From Sinorhizobium americanum (GTDB taxonomy: Bacteria; Pseudomonadota; Alphaproteobacteria; Rhizobiales; Rhizobiaceae): a stretch of DNA of 64,000 nucleotides. The notes under the pieces were generated by a model. The model was not told the origin of the DNA, made no database searches, and saw nothing but the letters and a program-made list of their open reading frames with translations. The stretch lies in assembly GCF_001651855.1 (NCBI RefSeq), contig NZ_LNQC01000040.1:56496-120495 (forward strand). Reading direction: 5' to 3'. Shown here piece after piece: positions 9,149 through 19,298 of this stretch (its first letter is position 1; each line of letters opens with the position of its first letter). The translations under genes and the position numbers were made by a program.

Positions 9149-9856
9149 ATGGTTGATCTTTCCTCCTTCCCGATCACGAGCCGCTGGCCGGCGAAGAATC
9201 CCGACATCATCCAGCTCTATTCGCTGCCGACGCCGAATGGCGTGAAGATCTCGATTGCTCTGGAAGAACTCGGGCTGTCCTATGAGGCGCACCGCATTGC
9301 TTTCGACACGAACGAGCAGAAGTCGCCCGAGTTCCTGTCGCTCAACCCGAACGGCCGTATTCCGGCGATCATCGATCCGAATGGGCCGGACGGCAAACCG
9401 ATCGGCCTCTTCGAATCCGGCGCGATCCTGATCTATCTCGCGGAAAAGACCGGCAAGCTCATTCCGGCCGATGCGGCCGGCCGTTACGAGACGCTCTGCT
9501 GGGTGATGTTCCAGATGGGCGGCGTCGGACCGATGCTCGGCCAGTTCGGCCATTTCTTCAAATTCGCCGCCGAAAAGGTCGCCAACAATTCCTATCCGGT
9601 CGAGCGTTATCGCGACGAGGCGAAGCGCCTGCTTGGCGTTCTCGAAACGCGGCTCGAAGGCCGTGAGTGGCTGATGGGCGACGAATACACGATCGCCGAC
9701 ATCGCCACTTTCCCCTGGGTCGAAGGCGCCCGCAAGTTCTATGGCGGCGCCGAGGTGCTCGACTACAAGAGCTTCCCGAACGTTTTGGCCTGGGTCGACC
9801 GTGGCCTTGCGCGTCCGGCTGCGCAGAAGGGCATGGAAATTCCGCGCAAAGAATAG
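9149..9856 (+). CDS. Glutathione S-transferase family protein (YghU/YfcG-like)
   Basis: 235 aa from ATG 9149; an in-frame start at 9047 would add 34 residues without similarity to the family. The N-terminal thioredoxin-fold domain shows IIQLYSLPTPNGVKISIALEE, where TPNG replaces a catalytic Ser/Tyr and is the signature of the Nu-class disulfide-bond oxidoreductases such as YfcG and YghU. Also present are LNPNGRIPAI and the glutathione gamma-Glu-binding ESGAILIYLAEKTG. The C-terminal helical domain holds WLMGDEYTIADIATFPWV. Likely role: glutathione-dependent disulfide or peroxide reduction; the substrate is unknown. Confidence 0.88.
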   Translation: MVDLSSFPITSRWPAKNPDIIQLYSLPTPNGVKISIALEELGLSYEAHRIAFDTNEQKSPEFLSLNPNGRIPAIIDPNGPDGKPIGLFESGAILIYLAEKTGKLIPADAAGRYETLCWVMFQMGGVGPMLGQFGHFFKFAAEKVANNSYPVERYRDEAKRLLGVLETRLEGREWLMGDEYTIADIATFPWVEGARKFYGGAEVLDYKSFPNVLAWVDRGLARPAAQKGMEIPRKE

Positions 9857-9918
9857 CGTCGCCTTTTCGGCTCGAGTTGACTGGACTTGGGCCGGAGGGT
9901 TACCGGTTAGCGAGCAAT

Positions 9919-9941
9919 GCGGAAGCCTGTGCGGCTTCCGC
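9919..9941 (+). terminator. Perfect hairpin between the GST and flavoprotein genes
   Basis: GCGGAAGCC (9919-9927), loop TGTGC and GGCTTCCGC (9933-9941) form a perfect 9-bp stem 62 bp after the GST stop and 32 bp before the next start. There is no U tract. It may attenuate read-through or protect an mRNA end. Confidence 0.45.
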
Positions 9942-9973
9942 GGCTCAAGAGTTGATCGTTGAGACGGGTGGAG

Positions 9974-11194
9974 ATGGTGTCGGGAAGACTTGTTGTTGTG
10001 GGTGGCGGTCAGGCCGCTTTCGCGTTGATTGCCAAGCTTCGCGCCCTGCAGGACATGCGTCCGGTCACTGTCGTCGCCGCCGAGCCGAGCCTACCCTATC
10101 AGCGGCCGCCGCTTTCCAAGAAATACCTGCTGCGCGAAATGACTCTCGACCGGCTGCTCTACCGGCCAGAGGCCTGGTATGCGGAGCACGAAATCGACAT
10201 TCGCCTGTCGACGATGGTGACGCGGGTCGACCGCAAGACAAAGGAAGTCACCCTCAGCGACGGCTCAAGGCTCGCCTATGAAACGCTGGCCTTTGCAACC
10301 GGTGCCACGCCGCGCCGCCTGCCGGCTTCGATCGGCGGCAACCTCGAAGGCGTGCATGTGGTGCGCGATTTCCAGGACGCCGACCGGCTCGCCGGGGAGA
10401 TGCAGCCGGGGCGGCGGGTTTTGGTGATCGGCGGGGGCTATATCGGGCTGGAGGCGGCGGCGGTCGCCCGCACATGCGGGTTGGAGGTCACAGTCATAGA
10501 AATGGCGGACCGCATCCTGCAGCGCGTCGCTTCTGCCGCGACCTCTGCGATCGTCCGCGAGATCCATCGCTCGCATGGGGTCGATATCCGCGAGCGCATG
10601 GGCCTTCACCGGCTGATCGGCGAAGACGGGCGCGTGTCCGCGGCGGAGCTCGCCGACGGTTCGGTCATTCCAGCCGACCTGGTGATCGTCGGCATCGGCG
10701 TGGCGGCGAATGATGCCCTGGCCCATGATGCGGGCCTCGAAACCGCGAACGGCATCCTTGTCGACAGCCACGGTCGGACATCCGACGCGGCGGTCTTCGC
10801 GATCGGCGACTGCGCCGTCTTGCCCTGGCAAGGCATGCGCATCCGCCTCGAGTCTGTCCAGAACGCCGTCGACCAGGCGGAAGCGATCGCAGCCGTTCTC
10901 GCCGGCGGTTCCGAACCCTATGATCCGAAGCCCTGGTTCTGGTCGGACCAGTACGACGTCAAGCTACAGATCGCCGGCTTCGGGCTTGGCCACGACGAAA
11001 CCCTGGTCCGCCCGGGCCAGCGCGAGGGCAGCGTCTCCGTCTGGTATTTCCGCCAGGGCAAGTTGATCGCCGTTGATGCCATCAACGACGCGAAGGCCTA
11101 TGTGACGGGCAAGAAACTGCTCGAAGCGGGCGTGACGCCCAATCGGGCCCTCCTGGCCGATCCGCAAGTCGATCTCAAATCCTTGCTCGCATAG
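9974..11194 (+). CDS. FAD-dependent ferredoxin/rubredoxin-type reductase
   Basis: 406 aa from ATG 9974, preceded by GGGTGGAG; an in-frame TTG at 9959 is less likely. It has an N-terminal FAD dinucleotide fold (LVVVGGGQAAFALIAKL), the family block YQRPPLSKKYL, an NAD(P)H fold (VLVIGGGYIGLEAAAVA) and the FAD-ribityl motif AIGDCA near residue 285. The C-terminal reductase domain contains PWFWSDQYDVKLQIAGF. This layout is that of the NADH:ferredoxin/putidaredoxin reductases of oxygenase systems. No ferredoxin or oxygenase gene lies beside it, so its partner is unknown. Confidence 0.88.
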   Translation: MVSGRLVVVGGGQAAFALIAKLRALQDMRPVTVVAAEPSLPYQRPPLSKKYLLREMTLDRLLYRPEAWYAEHEIDIRLSTMVTRVDRKTKEVTLSDGSRLAYETLAFATGATPRRLPASIGGNLEGVHVVRDFQDADRLAGEMQPGRRVLVIGGGYIGLEAAAVARTCGLEVTVIEMADRILQRVASAATSAIVREIHRSHGVDIRERMGLHRLIGEDGRVSAAELADGSVIPADLVIVGIGVAANDALAHDAGLETANGILVDSHGRTSDAAVFAIGDCAVLPWQGMRIRLESVQNAVDQAEAIAAVLAGGSEPYDPKPWFWSDQYDVKLQIAGFGLGHDETLVRPGQREGSVSVWYFRQGKLIAVDAINDAKAYVTGKKLLEAGVTPNRALLADPQVDLKSLLA

Positions 11195-11452
11195 CGACGC
11201 CAGGGGTGATCTCCCTTGCCGTGAACTTGCCGTTCGCGGAACGACGCCAAGTGTCTTCGCCGCCCCTCGCATGGCGGATGCTGCCTTCAGTAAACTTGCA
11301 GTAGCTTGGCGATTCATTAACGCAACTACCAATGAGACGCGCGCCGGTCCGGCAATTTTCATCCTTCCTTAAAGGGGTCAAAGCGAACACATAGCAACCC
11401 GGCGTGGAAACAAGCGCCGAGCGGGCCAGTGCGTGAATTTGGGCGACCTGCA

Positions 11453-14248
11453 ATGTTTAAGATCCTTTCGTGCCTCGTCGTGGAACATGACTTGCGGTTG
11501 GTTGCACTGGCGGCCGTGATTTGTTTCCTGTCCAGCTTTGGCGCCGTGACGCTGCTTCAGCGGGCTCGTATTTCCGAGGGCAGGCCGCAGGCGATCTGGG
11601 TGGCGGCCGCAGGCATTGCCAGCGGCTTCGGTATTTGGGCGACCCATTTCATTGCCATGCTCGCCTACGACCCTGGGGTCGTGCTTGGCTATCAGGCGAG
11701 CCTCACGGCATTGTCGCTGGTCGCCGCGATCCTGCTGACGACGTCGGCTCTGGCGATCGCCACCTATTGCAAGGGCCATCCCGCTTGGCTGCTGGGGGGT
11801 CTGGTGCTGGGCGCCGGCGTAGGCTGCATGCATTTCCTCGGCATGGCGGCGCTTGAGGTGCCCGGGTCCATTCGTTGGGATTCGATGCTCATCGTCGCCT
11901 CGATCCTGGCCGGGGCGCTCTTCGGCATGGGTGCTCTCCTTGCGATCAATCGGGCCGACCAGGCGCTGAAGGCCCAGATGGTCGCGACATTGGCGATGAC
12001 GCTCGGTATCGTCGTGCTCCACTTCACCGCGATGGGCGCGGTTACGATCGAAATCGAGTTCGCGACGACGGAGAGCCGGGAAGGCATGATCCAGCCGCAT
12101 CTCTTGGCCTTCGTCCTTGCCGGAACCGCCTTCTTTCTTCTATCCGCCGTGCTGATCGCAGCCGGCTTCGCACGCCAGGCCGAAATCCTCGCCACCGCTT
12201 CGGAGAAGGAGTTTTCCCGCTTCGTGCGCAGTGTCAAGGACTATGCCATTTACATGCTCGATGTCGACGGCCGCGTGGCAAGCTGGAATGCCGGGGCCGA
12301 GGCCAACAAAGGATACCCGGCTGGGGAGATCATCGGCAAGAACTTCGCCTGCTTCTATTCGCCCGAGGATCAGGCGGCGAACCTGCCGGGGCGCGCCTTG
12401 CGCATCGCCCTTGACGCCGGGAAATATGAAACCGAGGGCTGGCGCTACCGGAAGGATGGCACCCGCTTCTGGGCGCATGTGGTGATCGATCCGATCATTG
12501 GCGAGGACGGCGGGCACGCCGGCTTCATCAAGATCGCCAAGGACATCACCAAGCAGAAGGAGGATGCCGATCGGATAGCCGAGGTGAGCAAGAATCTGGA
12601 TATCGCCCTCGAGAACATGAGCCAGGGCATTTGTCTCTTCGATCATGCCGACCGCCTGCTGCTTTCGAACCGGCGCTGCCTCGAGATCTTCGATCTTCCT
12701 GAATCAATGGCCGGCAAGGGCATGACCTTCCGTGAAGTCCTCAACCATGCATTTGCCCGCAGCCATGCGGACCCCGCCGTCGCGGTGGCGAAGGCGAACG
12801 AGGCCTATCAGAGGCACAGGCTGGACATCTTGGCGAAGGGCGGCGGCGACCTGGTCGATAAATTGTCGAATGGTCGCTCCATCCTCTCCAAGCATCGCAC
12901 GCTTCCCGATGGCGGTTGGGTCTCCACCTACGAGGATATCACCGAGCGGCTCGACTCCGAGGAGCAGATTTCCTTCCTCGCCCGTCATGACAGCCTGACC
13001 GGGCTGCCCAACCGGTTGCAGTTCAACAGCCACCTCGACGAGGAGCTCGATGCGGCCATCTGGTTCTCGCGCAAGGTGGCGGTCGTCGGCATCGATCTCG
13101 ACAAGTTCAAGGAAGTCAACGACTTGCATGGGCATGCGGCTGGCGATTTCGTGCTGGTCACGATTGCCCAGCGGATGAAGGAGCATCTACTAGAGGGTGA
13201 ATTCGTCGCCCGCTTCGGCGGAGACGAGTTCGCTGCAGTCAAGCGCTTCGAGGACCTGTCTGAACTCCACGACTTCCTGCGGCGGATCGAGCGGTGCCTG
13301 CACGAGGAGATGCGCTTCGGCGATTTCGAGCTGAAGTCCGGCGGCAGCATGGGTGTGGCCATCTACCCGCAGGACGCGGAAACCGCCGACACGCTGATCA
13401 ACAACGCCGATCTCGCAATGTATCGCGCAAAGGCTACGCTCAACCAGACGATCTGCTTCTACGAGGTGTCAATGGACGAGGCCGCGCGCGGCCGCCGGGC
13501 GCTCGCCAACGACCTCTGGGAGGCGGTGGAGAAGAACCAACTTGCACTGCATTACCAGGTGCAGAAATCGGTGACGACCGGAGAGGTGATCGGCTACGAA
13601 GTCCTGCTGCGCTGGAACCATCCGGAACGCGGCATGGTACCGCCGAACGAATTCATCCCGCTCGCCGAAGAATGCGGCGCCATTCTCCCGATCGGCGAAT
13701 GGGTGTTGCGCGAAGCCTGCCGTGAAGCGGCCGGCTGGGACAGCCAGCACAAAATCGCCGTGAACCTTTCGCCGGTGCAACTGGCAAATGGCGACGTCGT
13801 AAGCCTCGTCCACGCGATCCTCGTCGAAACCGGGCTCGACCCGAAACGGCTCGAACTCGAGATTACCGAATCGACGATCATCGACGACAAGCAGCGCGCC
13901 CTGTTGACGCTTCGCGACATCAAGGCGCTTGGCGTGACGATCGCCATAGACGATTTCGGCACGGGATATTCCTCGCTTGAGACGCTGCGGTCGTTCCCCT
14001 TCGACAAGATCAAGCTCGACAAGAGCTTCATGTCCGAAGTCGAAGGCAGCCCGCAGGCAAAGGCGATTATCCGCGCCATCCTCGCCCTCGGCCACAGCCT
14101 GCAAGTTCCTGTGCTTGCCGAAGGGGTGGAAACCCAGAAGCAGCTCGACATTCTCCATGCGGAAGGCTGCGACGAGGCGCAGGGCTATCTCCTCGGGCGG
14201 CCGGCGCCGATCGTTTCGGTGGTCGGCGTCAGGACCGAAGCCGCCTGA
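11453..14248 (+). CDS. Membrane MHYT-PAS-GGDEF-EAL cyclic-di-GMP protein
   Basis: 931 aa from ATG 11453 (an in-frame GTG at 11429 is possible). Residues 1-245 form a seven-helix MHYT sensor with repeated MHYT-like motifs (ATHFIAM with H65, CMHFLGMAAL and LHFTAMGAV) proposed to bind copper and sense O2, CO or NO. A PAS domain (about 250-375) and a second PAS-like segment (about 380-500) follow. The GGDEF domain has an intact active site, ARFGGDEFA, at 589-593. The EAL domain has EVL at 716-718 instead of EAL, a variant found in active phosphodiesterases, with DDFGTGYSS conserved. It may therefore both make and break c-di-GMP. It is a single gene; the stop is followed by a palindromic repeat. 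Confidence 0.93.
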   Translation: MFKILSCLVVEHDLRLVALAAVICFLSSFGAVTLLQRARISEGRPQAIWVAAAGIASGFGIWATHFIAMLAYDPGVVLGYQASLTALSLVAAILLTTSALAIATYCKGHPAWLLGGLVLGAGVGCMHFLGMAALEVPGSIRWDSMLIVASILAGALFGMGALLAINRADQALKAQMVATLAMTLGIVVLHFTAMGAVTIEIEFATTESREGMIQPHLLAFVLAGTAFFLLSAVLIAAGFARQAEILATASEKEFSRFVRSVKDYAIYMLDVDGRVASWNAGAEANKGYPAGEIIGKNFACFYSPEDQAANLPGRALRIALDAGKYETEGWRYRKDGTRFWAHVVIDPIIGEDGGHAGFIKIAKDITKQKEDADRIAEVSKNLDIALENMSQGICLFDHADRLLLSNRRCLEIFDLPESMAGKGMTFREVLNHAFARSHADPAVAVAKANEAYQRHRLDILAKGGGDLVDKLSNGRSILSKHRTLPDGGWVSTYEDITERLDSEEQISFLARHDSLTGLPNRLQFNSHLDEELDAAIWFSRKVAVVGIDLDKFKEVNDLHGHAAGDFVLVTIAQRMKEHLLEGEFVARFGGDEFAAVKRFEDLSELHDFLRRIERCLHEEMRFGDFELKSGGSMGVAIYPQDAETADTLINNADLAMYRAKATLNQTICFYEVSMDEAARGRRALANDLWEAVEKNQLALHYQVQKSVTTGEVIGYEVLLRWNHPERGMVPPNEFIPLAEECGAILPIGEWVLREACREAAGWDSQHKIAVNLSPVQLANGDVVSLVHAILVETGLDPKRLELEITESTIIDDKQRALLTLRDIKALGVTIAIDDFGTGYSSLETLRSFPFDKIKLDKSFMSEVEGSPQAKAIIRAILALGHSLQVPVLAEGVETQKQLDILHAEGCDEAQGYLLGRPAPIVSVVGVRTEAA

Positions 14249-14290
14249 CGCGCCTCGGAAACGGCGAACTCGGGAAGGACGGGTGTGATA

Positions 14291-14480
14291 CCCCCTCTGC
14301 CCTGCCGGGCATCTCCCCCACAGGGTGGAGATCGGCAGGAGGAATGTCCACCATCCAAATATCGATGCACGGACTTTGCAGGTGCCTTGACTTCGGCACA
14401 CGCACGCTGGGCGTGGGGCAGAACCGCGTTTCCAGCTAATCTCCCCCTTGTGGGGGAGATGCCCGGAAGGGCAGAGGGGA
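14291..14480. repeat. RIME-like rhizobial intergenic palindromic element
   Basis: The two ends are inverted copies of about 42 bp (14291-14332 and 14439-14480). Each contains a CCTCTGCCC block, GGGCATCTCCCCC and a short internal palindrome of the type CTCCCCCTTGTGGGGGAG. The arms differ at only a few positions. The composition and terminal palindromes match the RIME family (Rhizobium-specific intergenic mosaic elements), which occur in many copies in rhizobial intergenic regions and encode no protein. The roughly 105-bp centre is unrelated filler. Confidence 0.75.
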
Positions 14481-14661
14481 TGCCTCGATCGCAGCAACGA
14501 TTCAAGCAGATCGGCTATTGCTCTAATGCGAGCCGCTCGGCGCTGGGCATGAGGCGTCGGATTGCCGCCGGGTGTGAAGGCCCGGTGGGAGATCGCCCGA
14601 CCCGTGCGCGAAGGCGCATGCTCGCTTCAGGTCGTCGCCGGTAGGAATCGTGAATAGCAAA

Positions 14662-14685
14662 AAGGGCGGCTCGAGAGCCGCCCTT
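14662..14685 (-). terminator. groESL transcription terminator
   Basis: AAGGGCGGCT (14662-14671), loop CGAG and AGCCGCCCTT (14676-14685) form a perfect 10-bp stem. Read on the minus strand, the stem runs into TTTTGCTATT (from AAAA at 14658-14661), as expected for an intrinsic terminator 41 bp after the groEL stop. Confidence 0.8.
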
Positions 14686-14725
14686 CCGATCCGGATGGAC
14701 CACCTGTGCTAAGGCTTGCGCCTTA

Positions 14726-16411
<1,686 letters not shown>

Positions 16412-16437
16412 TTACGGAAGGTAGGGTTGCCGGCCGA

Positions 16438-16734
16438 TCAGCCGATGATGCCCATGATGTCGGCTTCCTTCATGATCAGAAGGTCTTCGCCGTTGATCTT
16501 GACTTCGGTGCCGGACCACTTGCCGAACAGGACGCGGTCACCAGCCTTGACATCGAGCGGAACAACCTTGCCGCTTTCGTCACGGGCACCTGAACCGACA
16601 GCCACGATTTCGCCTTCTTGCGGCTTTTCCTTCGCGGTGTCCGGAATGATGATGCCGCCCTTGGTCTTTTCTTCAGACTCGACGCGGCGGACGACAACGC
16701 GGTCGTGCAGCGGACGGAAGTTGGTGCTTGCCAT
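16438..16734 (-). CDS. groES: Co-chaperonin GroES (10 kDa)
   Basis: 98 aa, the normal length. It caps the GroEL ring. [18 protein letters not shown], the mobile loop [19 protein letters not shown] and [20 protein letters not shown] are family hallmarks. It is the first gene of the groESL operon and is preceded by a CIRCE operator and a promoter on the minus strand. Rhizobial GroESL is known to matter for folding NodD and nitrogenase proteins; which copy does so here cannot be told. Confidence 0.98.
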   Translation of the reverse strand: MASTNFRPLHDRVVVRRVESEEKTKGGIIIPDTAKEKPQEGEIVAVGSGARDESGKVVPLDVKAGDRVLFGKWSGTEVKINGEDLLIMKEADIMGIIG

Positions 16735-16792
16735 TGTCTAATCCCTCGATCAAATGACATTGCGGGTCGTTCATCGACCCGGTGGATGGGTG

Positions 16793-16819
16793 TTAGCACT
16801 CCTGTTTAAAGAGTGCTAG
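16793..16819 (-). promoter_or_regulatory. CIRCE operator (HrcA binding site) of groESL
   Basis: TTAGCACTC (16793-16801), a 9-base spacer and GAGTGCTAG (16811-16819) match the CIRCE consensus TTAGCACTC-N9-GAGTGCTAA except for the last base. It lies 58 bp upstream of the groES start and just downstream of a -10 element, where HrcA would block transcription at normal temperature. Confidence 0.93.
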
Positions 16820-16828
16820 CGCCGCCGA

Positions 16829-16856
16829 GATAAGGCTGGCTACCGAACGAGTCAAG
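16829..16856 (-). promoter_or_regulatory. groESL promoter
   Basis: Read on the minus strand, CTTGAC (16856-16851) and CTTATC (16834-16829) are separated by 16 bases, followed within about 10 bases by CIRCE. The -35 fits both sigma-70 and the rhizobial RpoH consensus (CTTGAA/C). The assignment is by pattern only. Confidence 0.6.
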
Positions 16857-16999
16857 GATCGGCTTCGAGATTTTTTTGCCGGCCGCGAACGTTGACATGA
16901 AATGCCGTTTTTTGTTTGATGCATCTATGGGGTAGGCGAATGCCCCACGAGGCGTCATGCTGGAATTTCGCGTCCAACAGCTATCAAGGACGTCGTATC

Positions 17000-17827
17000 A
17001 TGGCCTCGTTCAACTCCATCTCTCTCGAAAAGCTTGCCCGGCTCGTCGGCACCCCGAAGGCTCCCGTCCTCATCGATGTTCGCGATGAGGACGATTTCAC
17101 CGCCGATCCCAATCTCGTACCGTCGTCGTTCCATCGGACGCACGCCGATGCGCCCAAATGGGCGGACGAATACAAAGGCCAGTTGGTCGTCGCGCTCTGT
17201 AAGCGCGGCGGCAAACTCAGCGAAGGCGTTGCCGCATGGCTTCGGCACGCCGGCGCGTCTGCGGAAATACTGGAAGGCGGTCACGAAGCGTGGCGCGAGG
17301 CGGGTCTGCCTCTCGTTCCGGTGGCGAGCCTGCCGAATGCCGATCCTTCGGGCGGCACGGTGTGGGTGACACGATCCCGGCCGAAGATCGACCGCATCGC
17401 CTGCCCATGGCTGATCCGCCGCTTCGTCGATCCGCGCGCCAGGTTCCTCTACGTCTCGCCGGCCGAGGTCGAGGCAGTCGGCGAACGGTTCGGCGCAACG
17501 CCGTTTGATATCGAAGGGGTGTTCTGGAGCCACCGCGGCGATGAGTGCACCTTTGACACGATGCTCAAGGAATTCCGCCTTTCCTTTCCCGCGCTTGAGC
17601 ATGTCGCCCGCATCGTCCGCGGTGCCGACACGGACAGGCACGAGTTGGAACCGCAAGCGGCCGGCCTTCTTGCCGTTTCGCTTGGTCTCTCCCGCATGTA
17701 TACCGACGACCTTGACCAGCTCGAGGCAGGGATGACGCTCTATGACGCGCTCTATCGTTGGGCGCGTGATGCGAGAGAGGAAAAGCACGATTGGGTATCC
17801 CACGGCGGCAAGGGGAAGCGGACGTGA
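17000..17827 (+). CDS. Rhodanese-ChrB fusion protein (chromate-resistance type)
   Basis: 275 aa from ATG 17000. Residues 1-110 are a rhodanese (sulfurtransferase) domain with LIDVRDEDDF and an active-site-like loop ALCKRGGKLSEG holding the Cys. Residues 120-275 match the ChrB C-terminal domain (RPKIDRIACPWLIRRFVDP, FWSHRGDECTFDTML and DTDRHELEPQAAGL). ChrB-type proteins accompany ChrA and act in chromate resistance or its regulation. The stop overlaps the chrA start (GTGA), so the two are translationally coupled. It is divergent from groES across a 265-bp region. From memory, the S. meliloti gene next to groESL1 was reported as strongly expressed in nodules; I could not confirm that this is its orthologue. 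Confidence 0.85.
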   Translation: MASFNSISLEKLARLVGTPKAPVLIDVRDEDDFTADPNLVPSSFHRTHADAPKWADEYKGQLVVALCKRGGKLSEGVAAWLRHAGASAEILEGGHEAWREAGLPLVPVASLPNADPSGGTVWVTRSRPKIDRIACPWLIRRFVDPRARFLYVSPAEVEAVGERFGATPFDIEGVFWSHRGDECTFDTMLKEFRLSFPALEHVARIVRGADTDRHELEPQAAGLLAVSLGLSRMYTDDLDQLEAGMTLYDALYRWARDAREEKHDWVSHGGKGKRT

Positions 17828-19185
17828 ATGAACGGCGATCGGCGGGCCTCGCGCCCGCCCATCCTTCCTTTGCCGAAGCGACGAAGGTCTGGGCGAAGAT
17901 CGGCCTGTTAAGCTTCGGCGGGCCGGCCGGGCAGATTGCGCTGATGCATCGCGAGCTGGTCGAAGAGCGCCGCTGGATTTCGGAAAGCCGTTTCCTGCAC
18001 GCGCTCAACTATTGCATGCTGCTGCCGGGCCCGGAGGCCCAGCAACTCGCCACCTATATCGGCTGGCTGCTGCACGGTACGCGCGGCGGGGTGGTGGCCG
18101 GCACGCTCTTCGTGATCCCCGGCTTTTTCGTCATCCTCGCTTTGTCGTCCGCCTACGCCGTGTTCCAGGAGACGAACTGGCTCGCGAGTCTCTTCTTCGG
18201 CCTGAAGGCCGCGGTGCTGGCAATCGTCATCGATGCGCTGGTCCGGCTTTCCCGCCGGGCGCTGAAAACCGGCTTCGACCGCGTGCTCGCGATCGTCGCT
18301 TTCCTTGCGCTCTTCGCCTTTGCCCTGCCTTTCCCGCTGGTGGTCATCGGCGCAGGTCTCATTGGCTACATCGCCGCCCGCCATGCGCCGGCAAGCCGCG
18401 AGGCCGCCCATGCCGCGAAGACTCCTGATCTTCCCTCCGTCATCGACGCGGACTACCCCGACGGCAAGCCGTCCTGGGGGAGGGCGGCGGCGGTCGTTGG
18501 CGTTTGGGGATCACTTTGGCTGGCACCCTTCGTGGTGATTTTCGCCACGATCGGCCGATCCAATGTCTACACCGACATCGGTGTCTTCTTCTCACAGATG
18601 GCGGTCGTCACCTTCGGCGGCGCCTACGCCGTTCTCGCTTATGTGGCACAGCAGGCGGTCGAGACCTACCATTGGCTGCGGCCGGGCGAGATGGTCGACG
18701 GTCTGGCGCTGGCGGAGACGACGCCGGGGCCGCTGGTGCTCGTGCTCGCCTTCGTCGGTTTCATGGGCGCGTACCGGGCGCCGATCGGTGTCGACGCGCT
18801 GACGTCGGGCGTGCTCGGCGCGACGCTTGCGACCTGGGTCACCTTCGTTCCGTGCTTTCTGTGGATATTCCTCGGCGCACCCTATGTCGAGCGACTGCGC
18901 GCCAACGCCGCGCTCTCGGGCGCATTGTCGGCCATCTCGGCGGCGGTCGCCGGCGTCATCCTCAACCTTGCGGTCTGGTTCGGCCTCCACGTCCTCTTCG
19001 GCCGCGTCGAGCGATTGGAGGTCGGGCCGCTTTCGCTTCCCTATCCGGACCCGACGACGCTCCACCCGGCCGCACTTTTCCTGACGATTATGGCGGCTGC
19101 ATCGCTTCTCTGGTGGAAGCGCGGCATTTTCCAGACGCTCGCAATCTGTGCTGTGGCTGGCTGGCTGCTCATGCTTGTCCGATAA
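17824..19185 (+). CDS. chrA: Chromate transporter ChrA (two CHR domains)
   Basis: 453 aa from GTG 17824, which overlaps the upstream stop. It is a long-chain CHR protein with two homologous halves. The first has FGGPAGQIALMHRELVEE and NYCMLLPGPEAQQLATYIGW; the second has FGGAYAVLAYVAQQAVE and LALAETTPGPLVLVLAFVG. About ten to twelve membrane helices are evident. CHR proteins export chromate with a proton gradient; some members may move sulfate. Together with the ChrB/rhodanese gene it forms a two-gene module. Confidence 0.92.
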   Translation: MNERRSAGLAPAHPSFAEATKVWAKIGLLSFGGPAGQIALMHRELVEERRWISESRFLHALNYCMLLPGPEAQQLATYIGWLLHGTRGGVVAGTLFVIPGFFVILALSSAYAVFQETNWLASLFFGLKAAVLAIVIDALVRLSRRALKTGFDRVLAIVAFLALFAFALPFPLVVIGAGLIGYIAARHAPASREAAHAAKTPDLPSVIDADYPDGKPSWGRAAAVVGVWGSLWLAPFVVIFATIGRSNVYTDIGVFFSQMAVVTFGGAYAVLAYVAQQAVETYHWLRPGEMVDGLALAETTPGPLVLVLAFVGFMGAYRAPIGVDALTSGVLGATLATWVTFVPCFLWIFLGAPYVERLRANAALSGALSAISAAVAGVILNLAVWFGLHVLFGRVERLEVGPLSLPYPDPTTLHPAALFLTIMAAASLLWWKRGIFQTLAICAVAGWLLMLVR

Positions 19186-19298
19186 CGCAGCGTTCGGGAC
19201 GAATCTTGGGAAGTGCCGCGTTTTTCCATAGGCGAGGCTTGTATTCTTGGCCCTTCCTTGCGATGTCAGCCGGGAAGCCGAGTTTGCAGGAAACCAGG

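Larger units (their letters stand above)
14249..14725. other. Intergenic stretch with RIME-like repeat and groEL terminator
   Basis: The 477 bases between the GGDEF-EAL stop and the groEL stop hold no convincing gene. About 190 bp is a palindrome-ended repeat (14291-14480), and the groEL terminator hairpin lies at 14662-14685. The segment 14481-14655 shows no feature I can name. Confidence 0.7.
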
